A stretch of DNA of 64,000 nucleotides, from positions 31,047 to 95,046 of the forward strand of contig NZ_JFZG01000027.1 in NCBI RefSeq assembly GCF_000607165.1, given 5' to 3'. Every line of letters begins with the position of its first letter. Within the stretch, counting starts at the first letter, position 1. Both the position numbers and the translations under genes were made by a program. The notes under the pieces were generated by a model that made no database searches, was not told the DNA's origin, and saw only the letters and a list, made by a program, of their open reading frames with translations. This stretch comes from Ralstonia pickettii. Lineage in GTDB: Bacteria; Pseudomonadota; Gammaproteobacteria; Burkholderiales; Burkholderiaceae. Positions 8,121-17,262 of this stretch are shown here, piece after piece.

Positions 8121-8906
8121 CTACCGCGCCAGCCAGCCGCCGTCCACCGCGAGCGTGTGGCCGTGCACGTAATCCGATGCCGCCGAAGCGAGAAACACCA
8201 CCGCGCCCGCCAGGTCATCCGGCACGCCCCAGCGTCCGGCAGGAATGCGCGCGAGAATCTCTTCACTGCGTTGCCGGTCTTCGCGTAGTTGCGCTGTGTT
8301 GTCGGTTTCCATGTAACCGGGCGCGATGGCGTTGACGTTGATGCCGCGGCCAGCCCATTCATTGGCCAGCAGCCGGGTGAGCCCCAGCACGCCGCTCTTC
8401 GATGCCGTATACGACGGTACGCGAATGCCGCCCTGGAACGACAGCATCGACGCCACGTTGATGATCTTGCCGCGGCCACCTTGCCCCACGAACTGCCTTG
8501 CCACCGCCTGCGAGAGAAAGAACACGCCCTTGAGGTTGACGTCGATTACTGCATCCCAATCGGCTTCGGAAAATTCCAGTGCGTCGCAGCGGCGGATGAT
8601 GCCCGCGTTGTTCACCAGGATGTCGACACGGCCGAAGGTGTCCATCGCGGCCTCGACAATGCGCTCGATCGGCTCCAGCGAAGACAGATCGGCTCGCACG
8701 TCAACAAACCGGCGGCCGACCGCTTCCACGCGCGAGGCCGTCTCTGCTGGGTCCGAACGGTTGGCGCCCACGATGTCGCAGCCCGCCGCAGCGAGCGCCA
8801 TCGCCATGCCCGCACCCAACCCCGTGTTGCTGCCGGTGACGATGGCCACCTTGCCGCTCAGGTCGAACAGGCTTGCGCCCTGGAGATAGGGATTCTCGAG
8901 CCGCAT
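8121..8906 (-). CDS. kduD: 2-deoxy-D-gluconate 3-dehydrogenase / DKII reductase
   Basis: 261 residues, classical short-chain dehydrogenase. Cofactor motif TGSNTGLGAG is near residue 30, NNAGI follows, and the active site is the Ser of INVASMLSF with YTASKSG (YxxxK). The C terminus (GHTLAVDGGWLAR) is typical of KduD. In pectin catabolism KduD reduces 2,5-diketo-3-deoxygluconate (DKII) to 2-keto-3-deoxygluconate. The ATG at 8906 sits 5 bases beyond the kduI stop codon on this strand, and order kduI-kduD matches other uronate clusters. An alternative start 7 codons upstream would overlap kduI. Confidence 0.9.
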   Translation of the reverse strand: MRLENPYLQGASLFDLSGKVAIVTGSNTGLGAGMAMALAAAGCDIVGANRSDPAETASRVEAVGRRFVDVRADLSSLEPIERIVEAAMDTFGRVDILVNNAGIIRRCDALEFSEADWDAVIDVNLKGVFFLSQAVARQFVGQGGRGKIINVASMLSFQGGIRVPSYTASKSGVLGLTRLLANEWAGRGINVNAIAPGYMETDNTAQLREDRQRSEEILARIPAGRWGVPDDLAGAVVFLASAASDYVHGHTLAVDGGWLAR

Positions 8907-8910
8907 GGTG

Positions 8911-9747
8911 TCAGCGCAGGTCGGCAATGGCGATGTGGTCCATGTCGTGGAACACCTGGTTCTCGCCGACCATGCCCCAGATGAAGGTGTACGCCTGCGT
9001 GCCCACGCCCGAGTGGATCGACCAGCTTGGCGAGATCACAGCCTGCTCGTTGTGGACGAGGATGTGGCGCGTCTCCTGCGGCTCGCCGACCATGTGGAAC
9101 ACGGCGGCGTTGTCCGGCAGGTTGAAGTAAAAATAGACCTCCATGCGGCGCTCGTGCGTGTGGCACGGCATGGTGTTCCACAGGCTGCCGGGCTCGAGCT
9201 TGGTCATACCCATCGAGAGCTGGCACGTGGGCAGCACGTCCGGCACGATGAACTTGTAGATCGTGCGCCGGTTGCTGGTGGCCGGATCGCCGAGCGTTTC
9301 GGGCGACGCCTGCGCCAGTGTGATCGTGCGCGTCGGATAGGCCGTATGGGCCGGCGCGCAATTGATGTAGAACTTGGCGGGCCTGGCTGCATCGTCACTG
9401 CCGAAGACGACGTTCTGGCCGCCCTGGCCGACGTAGATCGCCTCTTCATTGCCGACGGCGTGCCGTGCGCCGTCCACCTCCACCCAGCCCGGGCCGCCAA
9501 TGTTGATCGCGCCCAGCTCGCGGCGCTCCAGCAGATGGCTCACGCCCATCGACTTGGCGAGCGATGCCGGCACCTCCACCGGCCGCGTTGCCGGCCATGC
9601 ACCGCCCACGATGATCCGGTCGATATGGCTGTACGTGAGCTGAAGCGCATCGCGCTCGAACACCTGTTCCACCAGGAACTGGCGGCGCAGCCCGGCCGTG
9701 TCGAGAGTTTTTGCGTGTTCGCTGTGGATTCCTTGCCGCACTTCCAT
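8911..9747 (-). CDS. kduI: 5-keto-4-deoxyuronate isomerase
   Basis: 278 residues, the same length as E. coli KduI. It isomerises 5-keto-4-deoxyuronate (DKI), the spontaneous product of unsaturated galacturonate, to DKII. The cupin zinc ligands are conserved at the E. coli positions: H196 and H198 in [15 protein letters not shown]203 in the same motif, and H245 in [13 protein letters not shown]. An in-frame extension to 9894 covers the intergenic operator and is rejected; the ATG at 9747 (MEVRQGIH) is the family start. It is first in the kduI-kduD-iclR-akr operon. Confidence 0.93.
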   Translation of the reverse strand: MEVRQGIHSEHAKTLDTAGLRRQFLVEQVFERDALQLTYSHIDRIIVGGAWPATRPVEVPASLAKSMGVSHLLERRELGAINIGGPGWVEVDGARHAVGNEEAIYVGQGGQNVVFGSDDAARPAKFYINCAPAHTAYPTRTITLAQASPETLGDPATSNRRTIYKFIVPDVLPTCQLSMGMTKLEPGSLWNTMPCHTHERRMEVYFYFNLPDNAAVFHMVGEPQETRHILVHNEQAVISPSWSIHSGVGTQAYTFIWGMVGENQVFHDMDHIAIADLR

Positions 9748-9828
9748 GCCATTTCTCCGTTGGGATGCGCCGGCATCCGCGTGGGTGCCGGTTGTTCTGG
9801 GTTGGATTGAAGCACAAAAACCAAAAAT

Positions 9829-9845
9829 ACGGAACGTCGATCCAT
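9829..9845. promoter_or_regulatory. KdgR-like operator, kduI-proximal
   Basis: ACGGAACGTCGATCCAT, an imperfect palindrome flanked by A and T tracts, shares GGAAC.TCG.TCC with the box at 9939. Overall layout resembles the enterobacterial KdgR box (A-rich, GAAAC..TGTTTC centre, T-rich). It lies 80 bases upstream of kduI. Assignment to the IclR protein at 7197 is inference. Confidence 0.6.
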
Positions 9846-9938
9846 TTTTTTGATACGAGCCCCTGATCGAGGGGAATAGCGCTGCACCGCACACATTTGC
9901 GATCTAGGGTAAACGATAAATCAGCGAATTCAAAAACA

Positions 9939-9953
9939 TGGAACATCGTTCCA
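9939..9953. promoter_or_regulatory. KdgR-like operator, kdgT-proximal
   Basis: TGGAACATCGTTCCA is an almost perfect 15-bp palindrome (TGGAAC-ATC-GTTCCA) 73 bases upstream of kdgT. It is the second of two related boxes in the divergent kduI/kdgT intergenic region and the best-formed of the pair. Confidence 0.65.
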
Positions 9954-10025
9954 CATCATCCGCTATAGTCACTCCACGATGTTGGACCCCAACCAACCGA
10001 GCCCATAGAGGCTCACGGAGGAGAC

Positions 10026-11042
10026 GTGAAGATAAAGAAGGCGATTGACCGCATTCCAGGCGGGCTGATGCTCGTGCCGCTGCTGCTGGGCGCATGCGCG
10101 CATACGTTCGCACCCGATGCCGGGAAATACTTCGGCTCGTTCACCAACGGCCTGATCACCGGTACGGTGCCGATCCTGGCGGTGTGGTTCTTCTGCATGG
10201 GCGCGACCATCGACCTGCACGCCACCGGTGTGGTGCTGCGCAAGTCGGGAACCCTGCTCGTGACGAAGATTGCCGTGGCGTGGCTGGCAACGCTGGTGGC
10301 GGCGCAGTTCATTCCGGACGAGGGCATCAAGACCGGCATCCTTGCAGGGCTCTCGGTGCTGGCGATCACCACGTCGATGGACATGACCAACGGCGGGCTC
10401 TATGCCGCCGTCATGCAGCAGTACGGCACCAAGGAAGAAGCCGGTGCGTTCGTGCTGATGTCGATCGAATCGGGACCGCTGGTCAGCATGTTCATCCTGG
10501 GCGCAACGGGCATTGCCGTGTTTGAGCCACGGCTGTTCGTGGGCGCGGTGCTGCCGTTCCTGATCGGCTTTACGCTGGGCAATCTCGACGGCGAACTGCG
10601 CGAGCTGTTCGGCCGCTGCGTGCATCCGCTCATTCCGTTCTTCGGCTTTGCATTGGGCAACGGCATCGACCTGCACGTGATTGCCAAGAGCGGCCTCCCG
10701 GGCCTCTTGCTCGGCCTCACGGTGATCATCATCACCGGCGTGCCGCTCATCCTCACCGACAAATTCATCGCCGGCGGCAATGGCGCTGCTGGCTTGGCGG
10801 CATCGTCCACAGCTGGCGCGGCAGTCGCCAACCCGGCCATCATCGGCGAGATGATTCCGAAGTTCAAACCCATGGTGCCGGCCGCAACCGCGCTGGTAGC
10901 CACGGCCTGCCTGGTCACGGCGATTCTCGTGCCGATCTTGACCGCGATGTGGGTGCGTCGCGTGGGCCGTGCGGCGCCATTACCCGAGCCGGAAACCGCG
11001 AGCCTGCCGCCGCAGGCTGCGCACCGCGAAGCCCATTTCTGA
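10026..11042 (+). CDS. kdgT: 2-keto-3-deoxygluconate permease
   Basis: 338 residues, an inner-membrane proton symporter of the KDGT family with about ten hydrophobic segments. The N terminus ([21 protein letters not shown]) and internal [19 protein letters not shown] and [17 protein letters not shown] stretches are diagnostic. The start codon is GTG at 10026 with GGAGG just upstream. It heads the operon divergent from kduI and is preceded by a KdgR-like operator. It imports 2-keto-3-deoxygluconate or related keto-deoxy acids released by pectin degradation. Confidence 0.92.
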   Translation: MKIKKAIDRIPGGLMLVPLLLGACAHTFAPDAGKYFGSFTNGLITGTVPILAVWFFCMGATIDLHATGVVLRKSGTLLVTKIAVAWLATLVAAQFIPDEGIKTGILAGLSVLAITTSMDMTNGGLYAAVMQQYGTKEEAGAFVLMSIESGPLVSMFILGATGIAVFEPRLFVGAVLPFLIGFTLGNLDGELRELFGRCVHPLIPFFGFALGNGIDLHVIAKSGLPGLLLGLTVIIITGVPLILTDKFIAGGNGAAGLAASSTAGAAVANPAIIGEMIPKFKPMVPAATALVATACLVTAILVPILTAMWVRRVGRAAPLPEPETASLPPQAAHREAHF

Positions 11043-11093
11043 CCACGCCTGCGATCCACCGTACACCAGACCAGACCAGAGAGGAGATTGCCC

Positions 11094-11552
11094 ATGCTGT
11101 TGCACACGTTTGTCCGCCGCATTGCGAGTGTTGCCATGACCGCCGCACTCGCGGCCGGCAGCGCCCTCGCCCATGCCGCCACTGACGCCGATACGGTGGC
11201 GCAAGCCGTGGAGCGCATGCGCGTGGCCATGGTTGCCAGCGACGGCACCACGCTCACCAAGCTGATCGAAAACGATCTGACCTACGGCCACTCGTCGGGC
11301 AAGCTGGAAGACCACGCAGCCTTTCTCAAGGCGCTGGACGGCACAAATTCATTCAAGTCGATTGCGCTGACCAACCAGACCGTGCAGATCAACGGCGACA
11401 ACGCGTGGGTGCGCCACGTGTTCGACTCCGTCAACAATCTGCCCGACGGCAAGACCAGCACCGCGCATATCGGCGTGCTGCAGGTTTGGAAGAAACATCC
11501 GGATGGCTGGCGCCTGTTTGCGCGCCAGGCCTATCTGCTTCCGAAGCAATGA
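11094..11552 (+). CDS. Secreted NTF2-like (DUF4440) protein
   Basis: 152 residues. A signal peptide is clear (basic MLLHTFVRRIAS, hydrophobic core, AHAA cleavage near residue 26). The mature part has the alpha-plus-beta pattern of the NTF2-like/DUF4440 superfamily: ERMRVAMVASDGTTLTKLI, DDLTYGHSSG-type middle, and the terminal beta strands GVLQVWKKHPDGWRLFARQ. Probably periplasmic. The ATG at 11094 has GAGAGGAG upstream. It lies between kdgT and the SDR, overlapping the SDR start by ATGA. The role in sugar-acid catabolism is unknown; a small-ligand binding or isomerase-like activity is possible. Confidence 0.72.
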   Translation: MLLHTFVRRIASVAMTAALAAGSALAHAATDADTVAQAVERMRVAMVASDGTTLTKLIENDLTYGHSSGKLEDHAAFLKALDGTNSFKSIALTNQTVQINGDNAWVRHVFDSVNNLPDGKTSTAHIGVLQVWKKHPDGWRLFARQAYLLPKQ

Positions 11553-12307
11553 GCGGCGCCGCTTTTCCCGGGCGCCTGACGGGCAAGACCGCGCTCGTGA
11601 CGGCCGCTGCGCAAGGCATCGGCCGCGCCTGCGCCGAGCGCTTTGCGCGCGAAGGTGCCCGCGTAATCGCCACCGATCTCCGCATCGATGCGTTGAACGA
11701 TGTGCCATTCGACGTCCGCCGCCTCGACGTGCGCGATACCCAGCAGGTGAATGCCCTTGCCGCCGAGCTTGGCGGCATCGACATCCTCTTCAACTGCGCG
11801 GGCTTCGTACACGCCGGCTCGGTGCTGGAGTGCGATGAGGATGCGTGGGATTTCTCGTTCGACCTCAACGTCAAGTCGATGTACCGCACCATCCGCGCAT
11901 TCCTGCCGGGCATGCTGGAACGCGGTGGCGGCAGTGTCATCAACATGTCGTCGGCCGCATCGAGCATCAAAGGCGTGCCGAACCGCTTTGTGTACGGTAC
12001 GTCAAAGGCCGCGGTGATCGGGCTGACCAAGGCCGTGGCGGTAGACTTTGTGGCGCGCGGCGTCCGCTGCAACGCCATCTGCCCGGGCACGGTGGTGTCG
12101 CCATCGCTCGCGCAGCGCATCGACGAACAAGCCCGCGCGCAAGGCAAACCGCGCGCAGAAGTCGAAGCTGCATTTGTCGCACGCCAGCCGATGGGGCGCC
12201 TCGGACAGCCGGAAGAGATTGCCGCGCTGGCCGCCTATCTGGCTTCCGACGAAGCCGCCTTCACGACAGGGCAAGTCCACCTGATCGACGGCGGCTGGTC
12301 AAATTGA
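11549..12307 (+). CDS. SDR oxidoreductase, 2-keto-3-deoxy-L-fuconate/rhamnonate dehydrogenase-like
   Basis: 252 residues. Classical SDR: TAAAQGIG cofactor motif near residue 17, NCAGF, active-site Ser in NMSSAAS, and YGTSKAA (YxxxK). Overall it resembles the DHRS6/BDH2-like group that includes bacterial 2-keto-3-deoxy-L-fuconate and L-rhamnonate 4-dehydrogenases. The start ATG overlaps the upstream stop (ATGA at 11549-11552). Its partner 38 bases downstream is a FAH-family hydrolase; in the oxidative L-fucose and L-rhamnose routes these two enzymes act in sequence. In this uronate locus the substrate could instead be 2-keto-3-deoxygluconate (inference). Confidence 0.85.
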   Translation: MSGAAFPGRLTGKTALVTAAAQGIGRACAERFAREGARVIATDLRIDALNDVPFDVRRLDVRDTQQVNALAAELGGIDILFNCAGFVHAGSVLECDEDAWDFSFDLNVKSMYRTIRAFLPGMLERGGGSVINMSSAASSIKGVPNRFVYGTSKAAVIGLTKAVAVDFVARGVRCNAICPGTVVSPSLAQRIDEQARAQGKPRAEVEAAFVARQPMGRLGQPEEIAALAAYLASDEAAFTTGQVHLIDGGWSN

Positions 12308-12345
12308 TGCCTTGATGCCTTTCTCCCAACCGATTTGAGCCTTTC

Positions 12346-13194
12346 ATGAAACTGCTGCGCTTCGGCCCCCACCGCCAAGAGAAACCGGGCCTGCTCGATG
12401 CAACCGGCACCCTCCGCGATCTGTCGGGCATCGTCGACGACATTGCGGGCAACGTGCTGTCGGACGCATTCCTTGCCAAGCTGCGCGACGTGGATCCCAC
12501 CACGCTGCCGGCAGTCAGCGGGCAACCCCGCATTGGGCCGTGCGTCGGGCGTGTCGGCAAGTTTGTCTGCATCGGACTGAACTACGCCGACCATGCCGCG
12601 GAATCCGGCCTGCCGGTTCCGGCCGAGCCGGTCGTCTTCAACAAGTGGACCAGCGCCATCTGCGGCCCGAACGACGACATCGAAATCCCACGCGGCTCCG
12701 TCAAGACCGACTGGGAAGTTGAACTGGGCGTGGTCATCGGCAAAGCTGCCAAGTACGTCGAAGAAGCCAACGCGCTGGACTACGTGGCGGGCTACTGCAT
12801 CGTCAACGACGTTTCCGAGCGTGAATGGCAGATCGAGCGCGGCGGCCAGTGGGACAAGGGCAAGGGCTTCGACACGTTCGGCCCGCTTGGCCCGTGGCTC
12901 GTCACGCGCGACGAGGTGCCTGACCCGCAGGCGCTGGACCTGTGGCTGGAAGTGGACGGCCATCGTTATCAGAACGGCAACACGCGCACGATGGTGTTTG
13001 GCGTGGCGCAACTGGTGGCGTATCTGAGCCGCTGCATGAGCCTGCAGCCGGGCGATGTCATCTCGACGGGCACGCCGCCGGGCGTGGGGCTGGGCATCAA
13101 ACCCAACCCGGTCTATCTCAAGCCGGGGCAGACCATCCGATTGGGCATTGCCGGCCTGGGCGAACAATTGCAGCGCACGGTCTCGGCAGGCTGA
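12346..13194 (+). CDS. FAH-family hydrolase, 2,4-diketo-3-deoxy-acid hydrolase-like
   Basis: 282 residues. The fumarylacetoacetase-type fold is shown by GKFVCIGLNYADHAAESG, the metal-site glutamates/aspartate in TDWEVELGVVIG, and the late GDVISTGTPPGVGLG loop. Closest functional group is 2,4-diketo-3-deoxy-L-fuconate (or L-rhamnonate) hydrolase, which splits a diketo acid into pyruvate and a hydroxy acid. It ends the kdgT operon and converges with the LysR gene three bases away. Together with the SDR it could provide a phosphate-free end to keto-deoxy-acid breakdown. Confidence 0.85.
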   Translation: MKLLRFGPHRQEKPGLLDATGTLRDLSGIVDDIAGNVLSDAFLAKLRDVDPTTLPAVSGQPRIGPCVGRVGKFVCIGLNYADHAAESGLPVPAEPVVFNKWTSAICGPNDDIEIPRGSVKTDWEVELGVVIGKAAKYVEEANALDYVAGYCIVNDVSEREWQIERGGQWDKGKGFDTFGPLGPWLVTRDEVPDPQALDLWLEVDGHRYQNGNTRTMVFGVAQLVAYLSRCMSLQPGDVISTGTPPGVGLGIKPNPVYLKPGQTIRLGIAGLGEQLQRTVSAG

Positions 13195-13197
13195 AGC

Positions 13198-14115
13198 CTA
13201 GCCCTCCAACTCTGCAAAGCGCTGCGCGACCACGTTGCGCAGCCACTGGTTGCCGGCGTCCTGATGGAAGCGCCGGTGCCAGAACACATTGGTCTGCAGT
13301 GCCGGCAGCGTGAGCGGCGGCGCAACGAACTCCAGCCCGAATGGCGGCGCCGCGCGTTCGGCCAGCTTGCGCGGCACCGTCACCACCAGGTCGGTCGTGC
13401 TGACAATGTATGGCACCGCCACGAAATGCGGCACTGAAAAACGCGCCGATTGCGTGATCCCCGCCTTGTCCAGCAGCGGCCCGATGGCGTTGTAGGGGCT
13501 GGCCGAACTCGCCACCACCAGATGCGATGCGGCGCGAAAGCGCTCCAGCGTGAGCTTGCCTTCGGACAGCGCATGGCCGCGCCGGAACATCGTCACGTAA
13601 TCCTGCTGAAACAGGCGGCGCTGAAAGATGCTCTCGCCGGAAAGATCATCGAACGCGCCGATAGCGAGGTCGACGGCGCCTGCCTCCATCCCCGCCTTCA
13701 TATCGAAGCCGCCGGCCCGCATGGTGTCGATGCGCACGCCGGGCGCCTGCTCGGCGCACAACTGCGCCAGCACCGGCATGAAATACACCTCGCCGACGTC
13801 GCTCATGGCAAGGGTGAAGGTGCGCGTGGATGTGGCCGCTTCAAAGTGCGTGCGCTGGCCGAAGGCGCGTTGCAGCGTGTCGAGCGCTGTGGCAACCGGT
13901 TCGGCCAGTTGCTCGGCAAGTGCGGTCGGCATCATGCCGCGCGGCGTGCGCACAAAGAGTTCGTCGTCAAAGGTCTGGCGCAGGCGCGACAGCGCGTTGC
14001 TCACCGCCGGCTGCGACAGACCCAGCCGCTCGGCGACCACAGAAATGCGCTTTTCGCGCAGGATTTCCTGAAACAGCACCAGCAGGTTCAGGTCGACATC
14101 CCGCAGATTCAGCAT
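13198..14115 (-). CDS. LysR-family regulator (NodD/PcpR-like group)
   Basis: 305 residues. N-terminal winged HTH with the RDVDLNLLVLF opening and AERLGLSQPAVSNALSRLR recognition helix typical of the NodD/NahR/LeuO branch; C-terminal periplasmic-binding-protein-like effector domain. It is divergent from the aromatic-acid MFS gene and hmgA, with a 9-bp perfect dyad between them, and so probably regulates homogentisate-pathway uptake and breakdown. Its 3' end nearly abuts the FAH hydrolase gene. Confidence 0.88.
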   Translation of the reverse strand: MLNLRDVDLNLLVLFQEILREKRISVVAERLGLSQPAVSNALSRLRQTFDDELFVRTPRGMMPTALAEQLAEPVATALDTLQRAFGQRTHFEAATSTRTFTLAMSDVGEVYFMPVLAQLCAEQAPGVRIDTMRAGGFDMKAGMEAGAVDLAIGAFDDLSGESIFQRRLFQQDYVTMFRRGHALSEGKLTLERFRAASHLVVASSASPYNAIGPLLDKAGITQSARFSVPHFVAVPYIVSTTDLVVTVPRKLAERAAPPFGLEFVAPPLTLPALQTNVFWHRRFHQDAGNQWLRNVVAQRFAELEG

Positions 14116-14135
14116 GGCGGCCCCTCAACATTCAC

Positions 14136-14168
14136 AATATCAATAGCACTCATTCTCGCATTGATATT
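14136..14168. promoter_or_regulatory. LysR-type dyad upstream of the AAHS transporter
   Basis: AATATCAAT and ATTGATATT are perfect 9-bp inverted arms 15 bases apart, in AT-rich DNA between the divergent LysR and MFS genes. The geometry fits a pair of LysR half-sites. No experimental support. Confidence 0.5.
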
Positions 14169-14248
14169 CCAAATTTTCATCCGATCCGGACAATACGCGC
14201 ATACCAAAAATCCAGAACAGAGCGGCAACGCCGCCACCGGAGACCACC

Positions 14249-15658
14249 ATGCGCCCTGCCCCCGCCGCACATGAAGCGCCGTCCACGCCCATCGACCTTG
14301 CCCGCCTGATCGACCAGGGCAAGGTTGGCGGCTTCCAGATCCTGTTGCTCGCCATATGCGGGCTGTGCCTGATCATCGATGGCTTTGACGTGCAGGCCAT
14401 GGGCTATGTGGCGCCGGCCATCATCAAGGATTGGGGGATCACCAAGGCGAGCCTCGGCCCGGTATTTGGGGCGGGCCTGTTCGGCATGCTGGTCGGCTCG
14501 CTGGTATTTGGCGTGCTGGGCGACCGCTTCGGGCGTCGGCCGGTGCTGATCGTCGCCACGTTCTTCTTTGCGGCCTGCATGCTGGCCACCACGCAGGTGG
14601 AAACGGTGCGGGCCCTACTCGTCTTGCGCTTCATCACGGGCCTGGGCCTGGGTTGCATCATGCCCAACGCGATGGCGCTGGCCGGTGAGTTCAGCCCCGC
14701 GCGCTCTCGCGTGACGTGGATGATGCTGGTGTCGTGTGGCTTTACCGTGGGCGCCGCGCTTGGCGGCTTTGTCAGCGCGGCGCTGCTCTCGCGCTTTGGG
14801 TGGCATGCGGTGTTCCTGGTGGGCGGGCTGGTGCCCCTCGCCATTGGCGTGATGATGGTGCTGTGGCTGCCGGAATCCCTGCAATACCTGGTGCTCAAGG
14901 GCCATGGGCAAATGCGGCAGACGCGCCATCAGCGCCTGGCTCGCTGGTTGAGCAAGCTTGATCCGCAACTGCAGGTGAACGCGCAGACGCAATTCGTGGT
15001 GCCCGAGGCACCTGCGCACGGCATGCCGGTCTCGGCGCTGTTCACCGAAGGCCGCGCCAAAGTCACGCTCGTGCTGTGGGTCATCAACTTCATGAACCTG
15101 ATCGACCTGTATTTCCTGTCGAACTGGCTGCCGACGCTGATTCGCGATGCGGGGTATCCGACGGATACCGCCGTGCTGGTAGCGACCGCGCTGCAGGTGG
15201 GCGGCGTCATTGGCACGCTCACGCTGGGCCGGCTGATCGATCGCCTGGGCTTTGTGCGCGTGCTGGCCGTGTGCTTCCTGATCGCCTCCGTCACCGTTGG
15301 GCTGATCGGCCATGTGGCGGCTGCGCTGCCCATGCTGGTGGCGGTGGTGTTCGTGGCCGGCTTCTGCATCGTCGGCGGGCAGCCTGCGGTGAATGCGCTG
15401 GCCGCCACGTATTACCCCACCACGCTGCGCGCGACCGGCATCGGCTGGAGCCTTGGCGTGGGCCGCATCGGCTCCGTCATCGGCCCGGTGATCGGCGGGC
15501 AACTGATTGCCATGCAATGGAGCGGCCCGGCGTTGTTCTCGGCCGCGGCGGTGCCGGCGCTGGTGTCGTTTGGCATGGTGCTGGCGCTCACGCTGGCCGC
15601 CAGTGGCCCGGACGCCGCACGCTTTGCCTCAGGTCGCACAACCGGCAAGCCCGCTTGA
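14249..15658 (+). CDS. MFS transporter, aromatic acid:H+ symporter (AAHS) family
   Basis: 469 residues with 12 predicted membrane helices. The AAHS signature is in helix 1 (IDGFDVQAMGYVAPAI), the loop 2-3 motif is GDRFGRRPV, and the long central cytoplasmic loop is present. PcaK/BenK/MhpT-type proteins import aromatic acids with protons. GGAG lies 6 bases before the ATG at 14249. It is 63 bases upstream of hmgA on the same strand, so uptake of homogentisate or a precursor such as a hydroxyphenyl acid is likely. Confidence 0.9.
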   Translation: MRPAPAAHEAPSTPIDLARLIDQGKVGGFQILLLAICGLCLIIDGFDVQAMGYVAPAIIKDWGITKASLGPVFGAGLFGMLVGSLVFGVLGDRFGRRPVLIVATFFFAACMLATTQVETVRALLVLRFITGLGLGCIMPNAMALAGEFSPARSRVTWMMLVSCGFTVGAALGGFVSAALLSRFGWHAVFLVGGLVPLAIGVMMVLWLPESLQYLVLKGHGQMRQTRHQRLARWLSKLDPQLQVNAQTQFVVPEAPAHGMPVSALFTEGRAKVTLVLWVINFMNLIDLYFLSNWLPTLIRDAGYPTDTAVLVATALQVGGVIGTLTLGRLIDRLGFVRVLAVCFLIASVTVGLIGHVAAALPMLVAVVFVAGFCIVGGQPAVNALAATYYPTTLRATGIGWSLGVGRIGSVIGPVIGGQLIAMQWSGPALFSAAAVPALVSFGMVLALTLAASGPDAARFASGRTTGKPA

Positions 15659-15721
15659 TGGCTTTCTAACGACTACGCTTTCCCTGAAGACGCTCCTGAC
15701 CTTTTCTCCAAGGACTTCACC

Positions 15722-17080
15722 ATGAACATGCTCGCCCCGACGGCCCCGAGCGCGTCCCCCTTCGCATTCACCCCCGCGTCGCTGGACCGGCCCGCTTACC
15801 AAAGCGGCTTCGGCAACGAGTTCGCCACCGAAGCACTGCCCGGCGCGCTGCCGCACGGCCAGAACTCGCCGCAGAAGGCGCCGTATGGCCTGTATGCGGA
15901 ACAGATCTCCGGCACGGCGTTCACCGCGCCGCGTGCGCACAACCGCCGCTCGTGGCTGTATCGCATTCGTCCGGGTGCCGTGCATCTGCCGTTCGACGCC
16001 ATGGCGCAAGGCCGCTTCCACAGCAACTTCAACGAGGTACCGCCCTCCCCCAACCAGTTGCGCTGGGACCCGCTGCCCGCGCCGGCGGCCGGCACCGATT
16101 TCATCGACGGCATCGTCACCTTCGCCGGCAACGGCGGGCCAGACGCGCAAACCGGCTGCGGCATCCACCTGTACGCCGCCAACGCGTCGATGACCGACCG
16201 CTTCTTCTACAACGCCGACGGCGAGCTGCTGATCGTCCCGCAGCAAGGCCGCCTGCGCCTGCTGACGGAGATGGGCGTGGTCGATGTCGAACCGCTGGAG
16301 ATTGCCGTCGTCCCGCGCGGCGTGCGCTTCCGCGTCGAGCTACCGGACGGTGACGCGCGCGGCTACATCTGCGAGAACTTCGGCGCGATGTTCCGCCTGC
16401 CAGACCTGGGCGTGATCGGCTCGAACGGCCTGGCCAACCCGCGCGACTTTCTCACGCCGCACGCCTGGTATGAAGACCGCGAGGGCAACTTTGAACTCGT
16501 TGCAAAATTCCAGGGCAGCCTGTGGACGGCGAAGATCGGCCACTCGCCGCTGGACGTCGTGGCCTGGCACGGCAACCTCGCGCCGTACAAGTACGACCTG
16601 CGCCTGTTCAACACCATCGGCTCGATCAGCTACGACCATCCGGACCCGTCGATCTTCCTGGTGCTGCAAAGCCCCTCCGACACGCCGGGCGTGGACACGA
16701 TCGATTTCGTGATCTTCCCGCCGCGCTGGCTGGCGGCCGAAAACACGTTCCGCCCACCCTGGTTCCACCGCAACGTTGCAAGCGAATTCATGGGCCTCAT
16801 CCAGGGCGTGTACGACGCCAAGGCCGAAGGCTTTGTGCCGGGCGGCGCCAGCCTGCACAACTGCATGAGCGGCCACGGCCCCGATGCCGACACGTTTGAG
16901 AAAGCCAGCAACGGCGACACCACCCAGCCGCACAAGGTAGACGCAACGATGGCCTTCATGTTCGAAACACCGGCGGTGATCCGCCCGACGCGCTTCGCGG
17001 CGGAATCGGCACAGTTGCAGGCCAAATATTTCGAATGCTGGCAGGGCCTGAAGAAGCATTTCGACCCGAGCAAGCGTTAA
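15722..17080 (+). CDS. hmgA: Homogentisate 1,2-dioxygenase
   Basis: 452 residues, full length for the family. It opens the ring of homogentisate to maleylacetoacetate with Fe(II) and O2, a central step of phenylalanine and tyrosine breakdown. Family blocks: [19 protein letters not shown] near the N terminus, and the iron-site region [16 protein letters not shown] with the downstream [12 protein letters not shown] loop holding the late histidine ligand. AAGGA precedes the ATG at 15722. It is followed by a repeat element and fahA; no maleylacetoacetate isomerase is in the window. Confidence 0.96.
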   Translation: MNMLAPTAPSASPFAFTPASLDRPAYQSGFGNEFATEALPGALPHGQNSPQKAPYGLYAEQISGTAFTAPRAHNRRSWLYRIRPGAVHLPFDAMAQGRFHSNFNEVPPSPNQLRWDPLPAPAAGTDFIDGIVTFAGNGGPDAQTGCGIHLYAANASMTDRFFYNADGELLIVPQQGRLRLLTEMGVVDVEPLEIAVVPRGVRFRVELPDGDARGYICENFGAMFRLPDLGVIGSNGLANPRDFLTPHAWYEDREGNFELVAKFQGSLWTAKIGHSPLDVVAWHGNLAPYKYDLRLFNTIGSISYDHPDPSIFLVLQSPSDTPGVDTIDFVIFPPRWLAAENTFRPPWFHRNVASEFMGLIQGVYDAKAEGFVPGGASLHNCMSGHGPDADTFEKASNGDTTQPHKVDATMAFMFETPAVIRPTRFAAESAQLQAKYFECWQGLKKHFDPSKR

Positions 17081-17137
17081 GCAAATCAACCTTCACGCCA
17101 AGGCAAGCGCCGCGAATGTTTGGCCCTTGATGCCCTA

Positions 17138-17251
17138 GATGGCGCCTTGAATTTCTGTTGCAGGGAGGAAAAAGAAGGGAGGCCTGTCTGAGCGCAGCGA
17201 GTTTGCCTCCCTTCCCTCCCTGCGACATAAATTCAAGGGGAAGTCGCCATC
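17138..17251. repeat. Large imperfect inverted repeat, dispersed intergenic element
   Basis: Arms pair over about 50 bases: GATGGCG...CCTTGAATTT...GCAGGGAGG...GGGAGGC on the left, GCCTCCC...CCTCCCTGC...AAATTCAAGG...CGCCATC on the right. The transcript would form a long stem-loop between hmgA and fahA. It looks like a member of the intergenic repeat family common in Ralstonia and Burkholderia. Confidence 0.75.
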
Positions 17252-17262
17252 TCGGGCGCGCC

